A DNA stretch of 64,000 bases from RGDT01 sp964630925 (GTDB lineage: Bacteria; Planctomycetota; Planctomycetia; Gemmatales; Gemmataceae). The notes under the pieces are model-generated. The model was given only the letters and a program-made list of their open reading frames with translations, was not told where the DNA came from and searched no databases. The stretch is from NCBI GenBank assembly GCA_964630925.1, contig CAZVZK010000019.1:1-64000 (forward strand), given 5' to 3'. The position numbers were made by a program, and so were the translations under genes. This document shows positions 17,234-25,202 of the stretch, one piece after another; positions within the stretch are counted from its first letter, which is position 1, and each line of letters starts with the position of its first letter.

Positions 17234-19533
17234 GACGGGGTGCCCTCCCCTGCCTTCAGGTGGTGGGGGCCTTCGGCCGATCCCCCCCCGCCCCCTCTCG
17301 TCGTGTGGGGGGGGCCTTCGGCCGATCCCCCCCCGCCCCCCCCCGGGGCTTTGCGGCGGAGGTTGTGTTGGCGGTAGCGGCGCCAGCGCAGCAGCACCCA
17401 CCCACGCAGCCAGCGGGCCGACTTGAGGGCCGGCCCCTGGTACGCCTTCCAGAACGCCACCCGGTCGCGGGCCGTGACGCCGGGGACCTCCGAAGAGTAC
17501 AGCAGCTGCGCCAGGTCCTTGAGCTGCCACCACCGCCACGTCCACGGGTGATGCCCGAGGCGGTGCAGGTCGATCAGGCTCACGCGGCCGCGCCATTCCA
17601 CTCCGGGGCGGATGTCGTCCTCGCGGACGTAGAAGTGGCAGAGGTACAGGTCCTTGTGGAAGCGGTGCCTGTCATGCAGCAGACGGGACACCCTCGCCAT
17701 CTCGGCGACGAGGCCACGCTTCCACGCGAGGAACTCGTCCGGGGCCAGAGCCTTCATCGCCAGGGGGATGGCCTCGTTGAGCGGCAACATCCCCGTCAGC
17801 TCCTCGACGGCGAGGAAGCTGATGAGTGATAAGCCGGGGCCGGAGCGTTCTCCCGCGGCCACGACGGCGGGCACCGGCACCCCCTCCGCCCGCGCCCATT
17901 CGAGGTTGTCGCGCTCCTGCAACGCCGGCGACCACGAGCCGGGCCACACGAGCGCCATCAGCCGGTCCCACCACGGGAGCTGGTAGTGCCGCTTGAGGTA
18001 CACCACCAGCCGGCGCCCGCCGCCCTCCAGCACGACGCGGCCCGTCGAGCGGCCCTGCTTCTCGTGGAAGCGGTCGGTGACGGCCATGCCCATCACGCGG
18101 TCCAGCCAGCCGTCCCCGGCCAGCTCGTCCCAGTCCGGCCGGCTCCACACGCGCCAGCCGCCGTGCCGCCAGCGCCGCCACGGGCCGGAGGGCGCCGCGG
18201 CCATCGGCACCGCCGGCCCCAGGATGCTCTCGACCATGCCCCACCCCTCCGCGCCGACACACGCGGTCAGCATCTCACGCAGCCGGCGCAGGTCGTCTGC
18301 CCGCCGCGCCTCGTCGGGCCGCCGCGCCGCCGTGACGCCGTCGGCCTCCAGCAGCACGACACGCCCGCCGCACACCGCGAGCGCCCCGAGGCCGCGCCCG
18401 CCCAGGTAGCAGCAGCCCTCGTGCATCCGCCGCACCAGCTCGCCGGCCGCCCGCAGGATGGGCCCCCGATCCGACGCCGGCATCCGCAGCCACGCCGCCA
18501 GCGAAACCGCGTCCGCCAGCGGCTCGGTGAACAGGAACGATCCCATCGCGCCGCCTTCGCTCCTCTGCCCGGCCGCGAGGACACGCGGCCCCTCGACTCC
18601 GTGCCGCTGCAATCGCCACAGGAGGTTGGCCTGCTTCATGGACATCGACGTTGTCGCGCGGCGTTCGCGGCGGCGCACGAGCAGGCAGCGCCGCCCGCCG
18701 GGCATCTCGACCCAGCGGCGGGTGGAGGACGCGCCCGCCGGCAGCGGCTGGTTGTCGAGCGCCAGCCAATCGGCCTCCCCCTGGAGCGCCGGCGTGACGC
18801 AGAGGGCGTCGCCGTCGAGGCACGTCCACGCCTGATCGGGCGGCGCGGGGTGGCGTTTCTCCCGGACGTGGCGGTGCTTGAGCATCTGGAGTGCGAGGGC
18901 ACGCACGGCGAGGGCGAGGGGGCGCAGGCCCTCCGACGTGCCGAGATACGCCCGCAGCAGCGCCAGCCGGTCGCGCGGCGAGGCCAGCTCGTCCGGCAGC
19001 GTCGCATCGAGAGCCGCCAGGTCGCGCAGCGGGTCACCGCCGCGTTTACCGCGTTGCCAGTCAATGAGGTGGCACTCCTCGCCGACACACAGGACGTGCT
19101 TGGCGTAAAGGTCGCCGTGCGTGTACCCCGCCGCGTGCAGCCTCGCCAGGAGCCGGCCCAGCGCACGCGCCAGCGGACGGCGACGCTCCGGGTCGCGCAG
19201 GCACTCCGCCAGAGGTAGGGCCCTGTCGATGGCCTCGGACAGCAGGAACGCCGGCCCGGCGTCGAGCAGGCGCGGCACCGGCAGCCCGAGCCGCCCCAGC
19301 TCCGCCAGGACGCGTGCCTCGCGCTCCGACACCGTCCCCCCCCACCAGACGCCACGCTGATCGACCTTCAGGTAGCCCACCCCGCCGTCGGGCAATTCGA
19401 CGCGGCGGACGTGCCGCCCCGGATGCCCGCCGACGACGACCCCTGGTAGATCCGGCACGGCACCGGGCCGCCGTCGGCGCAGCAGCGCCCACGCGACACA
19501 GCAGGCGGCCAGTGCCATGACGGCCCACGTCAT
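17230..19533 (-). CDS. Fused LPS-core kinase: Kdo-kinase-like, degenerate middle and WaaP-like domains
   Basis: 767 residues with an N-terminal TM (about 3-18). A first kinase module (about 30-230) has YTHGDLYAKHVL (HGD at 139-141) and CHLIDWQRGKRGGDPLRDLAAL, as in KdkA/Bud32-like kinases. A second region (about 260-450) has kinase-like spacing (RRMHEGCCYLGG) but lacks a clear catalytic HxD. The last (about 480-740) resembles WaaP: HRFHKDLYLCHFYV, VSLIDLHRLGHHP, QLKDLAQLLYSS. Known relatives phosphorylate Kdo or heptose. A three-module fusion is unusual. The last 30 residues (GGGGGSAEGPPHTTR...) come from a DNA repeat. Confidence 0.75.
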   Translation of the reverse strand: MTWAVMALAACCVAWALLRRRRPGAVPDLPGVVVGGHPGRHVRRVELPDGGVGYLKVDQRGVWWGGTVSEREARVLAELGRLGLPVPRLLDAGPAFLLSEAIDRALPLAECLRDPERRRPLARALGRLLARLHAAGYTHGDLYAKHVLCVGEECHLIDWQRGKRGGDPLRDLAALDATLPDELASPRDRLALLRAYLGTSEGLRPLALAVRALALQMLKHRHVREKRHPAPPDQAWTCLDGDALCVTPALQGEADWLALDNQPLPAGASSTRRWVEMPGGRRCLLVRRRERRATTSMSMKQANLLWRLQRHGVEGPRVLAAGQRSEGGAMGSFLFTEPLADAVSLAAWLRMPASDRGPILRAAGELVRRMHEGCCYLGGRGLGALAVCGGRVVLLEADGVTAARRPDEARRADDLRRLREMLTACVGAEGWGMVESILGPAVPMAAAPSGPWRRWRHGGWRVWSRPDWDELAGDGWLDRVMGMAVTDRFHEKQGRSTGRVVLEGGGRRLVVYLKRHYQLPWWDRLMALVWPGSWSPALQERDNLEWARAEGVPVPAVVAAGERSGPGLSLISFLAVEELTGMLPLNEAIPLAMKALAPDEFLAWKRGLVAEMARVSRLLHDRHRFHKDLYLCHFYVREDDIRPGVEWRGRVSLIDLHRLGHHPWTWRWWQLKDLAQLLYSSEVPGVTARDRVAFWKAYQGPALKSARWLRGWVLLRWRRYRQHNLRRKAPGGGGGGSAEGPPHTTRGGGGGSAEGPHHLKAGEGTPS
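17266..17341. repeat. Direct repeat within the 3' end of the LPS kinase gene
   Basis: Two copies of a 30-bp unit, GGGGGCCTTCGGCCGATC followed by a C-run and GCCCC, at about 17266-17295 and 17312-17341. Each contains the palindrome CCTTCGGCCGA. They are translated in the kinase gene as GGGGGSAEGP twice and define a low-complexity C-terminus. A related unit (GGAGGCCTTCGGCCCTCTCC) sits at 23164-23183 in the 3' end of lpxK. Confidence 0.8.
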
Positions 19534-20597
19534 GCGGCGGCCTTCCTCCCTAGCAGCGTCTCAGCGGCGATCAGCACCTCGTCCGGCGTCAGCTTCGTCA
19601 TGCACTCGTGATGCCCGAGTGGGCAGACGCGCTTCTGGCACGGCCCGCAATCCATCTTCTTCTGGAGGTGGATGGCGAGGCCGTGGTACGTCTCCGTCCA
19701 GCCGATGTGCGTCGGCCCGAACAGCGTCACCACGGGCCGCCCGAAGGCGTGCGCGAAGTGGCGCGGCCCGCTGTCCGTCGTCACCAGCAATTCGCAACGC
19801 CTCACCAGCGCCTTCGTCAGGCCGAGAGACAAAGGCGGCCCCCCGCGCCCCTCGATCTCCGACAACGCCACGACGCCGGGGCGCCCGGCGATGCGTTTCG
19901 CCATCTCGCGCTCCGACGGCCCGCACAGCACCAACACGCGGCGCCCGTGCCGCGCGACGAGGTCATCGGCGAGGCGGGCGAAATGCTCGGCGGGCCAGTA
20001 CTTCGCCGCGCCGAACGCGGCGCCTGGGTTGAGGCAGACGACGCCTCTTCCCGTAGAGCACGCTTCCAGCGTGCTCCTGCCAGAAAGCACGCTGGAAGCG
20101 TGCTCTACGGGAAAGCCCGCCATCTCCCACACGCGGTCCGCCGCCGCCTCGTCGGCCGCCGTCGTGAACAGCTCCAGCCGGTGGCCGGGGTCGGGGCACC
20201 CGGCGGCCACGGCGAGACGGTTGTACGCATCCACCACCGGGCTGACCGCGCGGTCAGCCGGCAGGGCGACGCTCAACAGCGGCGAACGACCGTACCGGGC
20301 GAAGCCGATGCGCCGCTTGCATCCGCCCAGCCAGGCGATCAACGCCGAGCGGAACGAGTTCGGGAACAGGACGGCGAGGTCGATGCGCTCCTTGCGCAGC
20401 GCCCACGAGGCCGACATCCATCCGCCCGCCGGGACGACGGCGTCGAGCCAGGGCGACCCCTCCAGCACGCCGGCGACGTACGGCTTCATCACGCCGACCA
20501 TGCGGGCGTCGGGGTACGTCTGGCGCAACGCGCGGATCGCCGGCGTGGCCATCGCCACGTCGCCGACCCAGCCCGGCAGGAAGACGGCGAGGTTCAT
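19530..20597 (-). CDS. waaF: ADP-heptose:LPS heptosyltransferase (WaaF-like, GT9)
   Basis: 355 residues. N-terminal NLAVFLPGWVGDVAMATPAIRAL, RRIGFARYGRSPLLS, VCLNPGAAFGAAKYWPAEHFARL and VTTDSGPRHFAHAFGRPVVTLFGPTH are GT9 heptosyltransferase hallmarks. Conserved cysteines (DCGPCQKRVCPLGHHECM) near the C-terminus are typical of heptosyltransferase II. It adds a heptose to the inner core in the cytoplasm. An in-frame palindromic repeat (20048-20114) inserts VEHASSVLSGRSTLEACSTG just before VCLNPGAAFG, in a loop. Overlaps both neighbours by 4 bp. Confidence 0.88.
   Translation of the reverse strand: MNLAVFLPGWVGDVAMATPAIRALRQTYPDARMVGVMKPYVAGVLEGSPWLDAVVPAGGWMSASWALRKERIDLAVLFPNSFRSALIAWLGGCKRRIGFARYGRSPLLSVALPADRAVSPVVDAYNRLAVAAGCPDPGHRLELFTTAADEAAADRVWEMAGFPVEHASSVLSGRSTLEACSTGRGVVCLNPGAAFGAAKYWPAEHFARLADDLVARHGRRVLVLCGPSEREMAKRIAGRPGVVALSEIEGRGGPPLSLGLTKALVRRCELLVTTDSGPRHFAHAFGRPVVTLFGPTHIGWTETYHGLAIHLQKKMDCGPCQKRVCPLGHHECMTKLTPDEVLIAAETLLGRKAAA
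20048..20114. repeat. Palindromic repeat, in frame inside waaF-like gene
   Basis: Left arm TTCCCGTAGAGCACGCTTCC then AGCGTGCT; right arm AGCACGCTGGAAGCGTGCTC then TACGGGAA; the arms are near-perfect inverted copies around a short spacer. Two more copies are at 22091-22160 and 50833-50902. In this copy the translated frame is open through the element and reads VEHASSVLSGRSTLEACSTG. Confidence 0.9.
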
Positions 20598-22081
20598 GCC
20601 GCCCCCAGACGCTGGAGGATGCGTGTCGTCGAGTAGCCCTCGCGGAGCGCCGCCAGATGCACGCGCCCGCCCCAGCCCTCGACCAGGTCGCCGCCCACCA
20701 CCTGGCTGCGGGCGTAGTCCGCCCCCTTCACCAGCACGTCGGGGCGCACGGCGCGGATGAGGTCCAGCGGCGTCGATTCGTCGAAGACCGTCAGGAGATC
20801 GACCGACTCCAGCGCCGCCAGGACGGCGGCCCGCGCCTCAGCGGGGTTGTGGGGCCGCGTCGGCCCCTTCAGGCCGCGCACGCTGGCATCGCTGTTCAGC
20901 CCCACCACCAGACAGTCGGCCTGCGCCCGTGCCTCGGCGAGATACTGCACATGCCCGGCGTGCAGCACGTCGAAGCAGCCGTTGGTGAACGCCACCCTCT
21001 GGCCGAGCGCCCGGCGGCGCTGGACCTCCTCCACGAGCGCCCCGCGCGGCATCACCTTGGCGACAGAGCGGCCCACGCCCCCGGTGTGGATGTCGTTGAG
21101 GATCTCCTCGCGCGTCACCGTGGCGACGCCGATCTTCTCCACCTCCAGCCCGCCGGCGATGTTCGCCAGACGGATCGCCGGGCCGTACTCCGCCCCGGAG
21201 GCCAGCGCCATGCCGAGGACGGCCATCACCATGTCGCCGGCGCCGGTGATGTCGTACACCTGCCGGGGCCGCGTCGGGAAGAGCTGCTCGCGGCCGTCGG
21301 CGTGGACCAGGGCCATGCCGTCGCGGTCGAGGGTGACGATGGCCGCCTCGAGGTCGAGGTGCTCGCGGAGCTGCCTGCCCGCCTCGAACGCCTGGGCGAG
21401 CGTGTGGATGGTGCGGCCCGTCGCGAGGCCGGCCTCCAGGCGGTTGGGCGTGACCGCCGAACAGCCGTGGTACTTGCGGTAGTCGCCGCCGCGCACCGGG
21501 TCGGCGACGACCCGGACGGCGCACGCCCTGGCGTGGGCGATGGTGCTGGCCAGCAGGCCGGGGGTGCAGACGCCCTTGTCGTAGTCGCTGATGAGGACGA
21601 TGTCGGCGCGGCGGATCTGCCGCCCGATGTGCGAAGCGAGGTGGGCCTCGGTGTCGCCGCAGAGGGCGTCGCGCACCTCGTAATCCACCCGCAGCATCTG
21701 CTGCGGGTGGCGGTCCTGCGCCCGCCCGATGTACCGCTCCTTCACCGTCGTCGGCCTGCCGGCGTCGGGCAGCACGGCCTCGCAGTCGATGCCGAGTTCC
21801 TCCGCGATGGCCCTGACCTCGCGGCCCGTGGCGTCGTCGCCGACGACGCCGGCCAGGGTGACACGCGCCCCCAGCGCCGCGAGCATGGTGGCGACGCTCG
21901 ACGCGCCGCCGAGGCGCTCCTCGCGGCGGTCGGCCTGGAGGAGGATGACCGGCGCCTCCTGTGAGATGCGTGCGGCGTCGCCCCAGACGTAGCGGTCGAG
22001 CATCACGTCGCCGACCACCAGGATCCGCGGCTGCCCCAGCCGTGCCACCAGCCCGGCGAGGTCGTCTTCGGCGTGGGTCAT
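20594..22081 (-). CDS. hldE: Bifunctional heptose-7-phosphate kinase / heptose-1-phosphate adenylyltransferase HldE
   Basis: 495 residues from the ATG at 22081 (MTHAEDDLAGL). The first about 325 residues are a PfkB/ribokinase-type kinase (ILVVGDVMLDRYVWGDAARISQEAPV, DITGAGDMVMAVLGMAL with catalytic Asp). The last about 150 are a cytidylyltransferase-like domain (VAFTNGCFDVLHAGHVQYLAEAR). HldE makes ADP-heptose precursor for the inner core. A longer reading to 22132 would start inside the palindromic repeat and is rejected. Its stop overlaps the waaF-like start by 4 bp. Confidence 0.93.
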   Translation of the reverse strand: MTHAEDDLAGLVARLGQPRILVVGDVMLDRYVWGDAARISQEAPVILLQADRREERLGGASSVATMLAALGARVTLAGVVGDDATGREVRAIAEELGIDCEAVLPDAGRPTTVKERYIGRAQDRHPQQMLRVDYEVRDALCGDTEAHLASHIGRQIRRADIVLISDYDKGVCTPGLLASTIAHARACAVRVVADPVRGGDYRKYHGCSAVTPNRLEAGLATGRTIHTLAQAFEAGRQLREHLDLEAAIVTLDRDGMALVHADGREQLFPTRPRQVYDITGAGDMVMAVLGMALASGAEYGPAIRLANIAGGLEVEKIGVATVTREEILNDIHTGGVGRSVAKVMPRGALVEEVQRRRALGQRVAFTNGCFDVLHAGHVQYLAEARAQADCLVVGLNSDASVRGLKGPTRPHNPAEARAAVLAALESVDLLTVFDESTPLDLIRAVRPDVLVKGADYARSQVVGGDLVEGWGGRVHLAALREGYSTTRILQRLGAA

Positions 22082-22090
22082 GGTCGCGCC

Positions 22091-22160
22091 TCCCGTAGAG
22101 CACGCTTCCAGCGTGCTCTCAGCCATCCCCAAGAAAGCACGCTGGAAGCGTGCCCTACGC
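22091..22160. repeat. Palindromic repeat between hldE and DHS-like gene; supplies stop codon
   Basis: Second copy of the GTAGAGCACGCTTCCAGCGTGCT palindrome; right arm AGCACGCTGGAAGCGTGCCC then TACG. It fills the only non-overlapping junction of the envelope operon. The TAG stop of the upstream gene (22157-22155) lies within the right arm, so the element ends that reading frame. Confidence 0.9.
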
Positions 22161-23138
22161 AGCGATCCGCAGTGTCGGCGGCGGCGCGGCCGCCGCCAGG
22201 TGCGACGCCATCGCCGCGTGCAGCAGTGGGATCAGCACCTCGTGGTGTCCCGTCAGCTCCAGGCCCTCCGCCGACGGGCGGCTCATCACGTTCACCGTCG
22301 AGCGGTAACGCTGCTGCATGTCGAGGTTCACCGTCACCATCCCCTCCAGCGAGTGCCCCAGGTTGCGCACCACGCTCACCGCCTTGAGGAACACCTCCGG
22401 CAGCACCACCGCCGAGCCGATGTTCAGCCACACGCCCCCGGCCATGTCGGACACCACGCGGCACAGGTGGCGGAAGTCGAGCAGAGACGACTCGCCCAGC
22501 GCCGCGCCGCTGACGTGCGGGTGCATGTGGACGATGTCCGTCCCCACCGCGACGTGGACCGTGCAGGGGATGCCCGCCCGGTAGCACGCCAGCACGAGGC
22601 TCGCCTCGGGGTGTTCGAGCTGCATGCCGTCCATGTGCTTGCCCAGCGCGCGGCCCAACCCACGCTCGGCCTCGGCGCCCTGACGCGAGGCGACGGCGAA
22701 GGCGTCCGCCGTCTCGCGGGCCATGCCGAACTTCCCTTCGAGGAGCGTCGAGCCCACGTCCTCGCTCGTCTTGCCGGCGAGGGCCAGCTCGTAGTCGTGG
22801 ATGGCCGCCGAGCCGTTCATCGCCACGGCCTTGATGAGGCCGCGGCGCACCCAGTCGATGAGGTACGGCCCGCAGCCGGTTTTGATGACGTGCCCGCCGA
22901 TGGCCGCCACGACGGGCCGGCCCGAGGCGTGGGCGCGGGCGAGGTGGAACCGCACCTTGCGGAGCGTGTTGGCCGAGAGCTGCCGCGGCAGCGAGTCGAG
23001 CCAGTCCTCCACCGTGGCCCCCGGCGCGAGCGGCTTGCCGAGGTCGTCGTGGAAGACCTTGCTGGGACGCGACGCGAGGTCGTAGGTCCGCAGGTCGTGC
23101 AGATCCAGCGGCCTGCCGAAGTCCGGTTCATCGGTCAC
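22155..23138 (-). CDS. Deoxyhypusine-synthase-like protein in LPS operon
   Basis: 327 residues from a GTG at 23138, preceded by AAGGAGGA and overlapping the lpxK stop by 4 bp. The segments VVAAIGGHVIKTGCGPYLIDWVRRG, AMNGSAAIHDYELALAGKTSEDV, GKFGMARETAD and NIGSAVVLPEVFLKAV follow the deoxyhypusine synthase family order (NAD-binding Rossmann fold). The active-site WGKI-type lysine motif of true eukaryotic/archaeal DHS is not seen. Bacteria of this kind make no classical hypusine, so substrate is unknown; the position between lpxK and hldE suggests an envelope role (inference). The last residues and stop fall in a palindromic repeat. Confidence 0.7.
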   Translation of the reverse strand: MTDEPDFGRPLDLHDLRTYDLASRPSKVFHDDLGKPLAPGATVEDWLDSLPRQLSANTLRKVRFHLARAHASGRPVVAAIGGHVIKTGCGPYLIDWVRRGLIKAVAMNGSAAIHDYELALAGKTSEDVGSTLLEGKFGMARETADAFAVASRQGAEAERGLGRALGKHMDGMQLEHPEASLVLACYRAGIPCTVHVAVGTDIVHMHPHVSGAALGESSLLDFRHLCRVVSDMAGGVWLNIGSAVVLPEVFLKAVSVVRNLGHSLEGMVTVNLDMQQRYRSTVNVMSRPSAEGLELTGHHEVLIPLLHAAMASHLAAAAPPPTLRIAA

Positions 23139-24229
23139 GGTGCGTCCTCCTTTATCGAGGGGGGGAGGCCTTCGGCCCTCTCCCCCCCTTGCACTGTTCC
23201 GCGGATCAGGGCGTCGAGCGGCTCTTGTCCCGACAGGAAGGCCAAGCGTACTCGCAGCGCCCACAGGGGCCGCCCGCCGAGATGATCGACACGCAGCTTG
23301 ACGAGGTCCTTTTGCGTCGTGACTAGGGGCGTCCCCTCGGGGAACGTCCGCCCCCAGCGTGTGAGGTCTTCCACGTCGGGACGCGGGTACGGGTGGTGGT
23401 CGGGGAACGCGCGGAAGCCGGCGACGTGTGCCCCCAGCCCCTCCAGCGTCCGCCGGAAGGCGTCCGGATTGCCCAGGCCGCAGAACGCCGCCACCTTCTC
23501 GCCGCGCAGCCCGTCGAGCGGCCTCTCCTCGCCGGATGCGTTGACGAGCGCCGTCGGCCTATGGACCGATTCGGCGGTGGGCTTGCCGAAGTGTGCGACG
23601 CGCCGCCGCAGGTCGGCCAACTGCCGCTCCGTCGCCTGGTCGCAGCGCGTGAGGATGACGGCGTGGGCGCGGGCCAGGGCCGAGAACGGCTCGCGCATCA
23701 GGCCACGCGGCAGCAGATGGAACACATCGTCCGTCGCGTCCAGCAGGACGATGTCGAGATCACGGGCGAGGCGGCGGTGCTGGAAGCCGTCGTCCAGCAC
23801 CAGCACCTCGCTCTCCAGCTCCTCCACCGCGGACGCGGCGAGGGCGGCGCGGTCGGCGCCTTGCAGGTGCGGCACGTCGGGGAGGTTCTGCTCCAGGACG
23901 AGGGCCTCGTCGTTGGGGCCGGCCGTCGCGCCGTAACCCCTGCTGAGGATGGCGACGAGGTGGCCCTGCTCGCGGAGGACGGACGCGACGTGTTCGACGC
24001 AGGGCGTCTTGCCCGTCCCGCCGGCGGTGAGATTGCCGACGCTGATGACGGGGGCGGGTGCCTTGACGACGCGCAACCAGCCGAGGGAGTACGCGAGGTT
24101 GCGGAGGCGGACGGCGACGCCGTAGCCGAGGCTGGCGAGCCACAGGCCGAATCGGGCGAGGGCGGGGCCGACGCCGCGTGTCTCGCCGCGGATCAGACTC
24201 AGGAAGCGCGGTGCCAAGGTGCCACCCAT
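23135..24229 (-). CDS. lpxK: Tetraacyldisaccharide 4'-kinase LpxK
   Basis: 364 residues. ISVGNLTAGGTGKTP is the conserved Walker A of LpxK, followed by VAILSRGYG, VLDDGFQHRRLARDLDIVLLDA and AFCGLGNPDAFRRTLEGLG. The enzyme phosphorylates the lipid A precursor at the inner membrane, which shows that this organism makes lipid A. The first gene of a seven-gene operon. The last ~20 residues (QGGERAEGLPPSIKEDAP) derive from a repeat-like GC hairpin at 23160-23190. Confidence 0.92.
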   Translation of the reverse strand: MGGTLAPRFLSLIRGETRGVGPALARFGLWLASLGYGVAVRLRNLAYSLGWLRVVKAPAPVISVGNLTAGGTGKTPCVEHVASVLREQGHLVAILSRGYGATAGPNDEALVLEQNLPDVPHLQGADRAALAASAVEELESEVLVLDDGFQHRRLARDLDIVLLDATDDVFHLLPRGLMREPFSALARAHAVILTRCDQATERQLADLRRRVAHFGKPTAESVHRPTALVNASGEERPLDGLRGEKVAAFCGLGNPDAFRRTLEGLGAHVAGFRAFPDHHPYPRPDVEDLTRWGRTFPEGTPLVTTQKDLVKLRVDHLGGRPLWALRVRLAFLSGQEPLDALIRGTVQGGERAEGLPPSIKEDAP

Positions 24230-24304
24230 CCGTGGGGCGTGCGGGCGCGTCGCTCACTCCGTCGAGCGAAACGGTTATAGACCGCGCGGCGGCGCCGAGT
24301 CAAC

Positions 24305-24445
24305 GCGGGTCTTGGCGAGCGTGGATGCGTCAGCGCCCCGAGTCACACAGCGTCACCGCCTCTCCGGCGTGACGCGCCGCGACGAACGAGAACAGCCGGA
24401 GCCGCTGACGCTCCACCCGGAGCCCTGACGCATCCCCGTTCGCCA
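24305..24445. repeat. Intergenic GCGCTGACGC-family repeats
   Basis: The divergent region between lpxK and the bpX2 gene (24230-24500) holds copies of GGCGAGCG(T/G)GGATGCGTCAGCGCCCCGAGTCACACAGCGT and their inverted partner (GAGCCCTGACGCATCCCCGTTCGCC), forming a long imperfect palindrome. Same family as 11225-11512 and 56685-56815. Promoters for both flanking operons must lie here or at its edges, but I cannot pick them out. Confidence 0.75.
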
Positions 24446-24500
24446 AAGCCGATCACGCCCCCCCCTTGCGTCCCGCCCCATCGCGCGAGATGATGCACTC

Positions 24501-25202
24501 ATGCTCGCCGCCGCCTGCGCCTGCCGCCTGCCCCCAGCCGCCCTCGCCGGCCTGGCCCGATTCCGGGCGCGGCCCGACGTGCGCGCCCTGCCGTCCCCCG
24601 CCGCCCTCTGGGTGTTCTTCACCCCAGGCGACACCGACACGGCCCGCGCCCTCCTCGCCTTGCCCGGCGCCGAGCTGTTCACCCGCCGCGAACACTGGCA
24701 CGCCCTCGGCCACGCCCTGCCCGACTTCACCGTCCCCGACCCCGAGGACGCCCGCGATATCGCACGCCTCGTCTTCCCCGAGCCCGTCACGCCACGCGAC
24801 CCGACGCCCGCCGGCCCGCCCGTGGAGGCCCGCCTCGTGCGTGGCGGCCCGCCCCGCGACATCACTGCTTTGCGTCTGCCGCTCGCCGACGTGGCCAGGT
24901 GGGCCGCCCTGGCGACACGGCACGACCTGACCGGCTTCCGCTGCGCGGTGAGCAACGGACGGGCGTTGCTCGTCGGCGGGCGCCTGCCGCCGCTGGAGGG
25001 CGAAGGCTTTTGGGGCGACGGCACGCTATACGTCGCCGCCGGGTACGTCCCCGAGCCGGCGCTGCCGCCGGGGGTTCTGGGCGAGGCTTTCGGGCTGGGC
25101 GATGACATCGGCCTGTGGACGGCGGAGGGGCTGGAGGCGGTGCCGCGTGCCGCCCTGGGCAAGGTGGCGCTGGCGCGGCTGCGGTTGGGGGTGGGCGCAT
25201 GA
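24501..25202 (+). CDS. MoxR-vWA-beta-propeller ternary system protein (bpX2-like)
   Basis: 233 residues, soluble, rich in small beta-prone segments (ALWVFFTPGDTDTARALLALPGAELFTRREHWHALGHALPDFTVP, ...GRLPPLEGEGFWGDGTLYVAAGYVPEPALP). This reading matches the small bpX2 component of MoxR-vWA-propeller ternary systems described in planctomycetes and other multicellular bacteria; I cannot verify by search. It overlaps the next gene by 4 bp (ATGA), so the three genes form one operon. Confidence 0.6.
   Translation: MLAAACACRLPPAALAGLARFRARPDVRALPSPAALWVFFTPGDTDTARALLALPGAELFTRREHWHALGHALPDFTVPDPEDARDIARLVFPEPVTPRDPTPAGPPVEARLVRGGPPRDITALRLPLADVARWAALATRHDLTGFRCAVSNGRALLVGGRLPPLEGEGFWGDGTLYVAAGYVPEPALPPGVLGEAFGLGDDIGLWTAEGLEAVPRAALGKVALARLRLGVGA

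Noticed and set aside
22078..22132. Longer hldE start inside the palindromic repeat
   Set aside because: The added residues are repeat-coded; the conserved domain begins after MTHAEDD.
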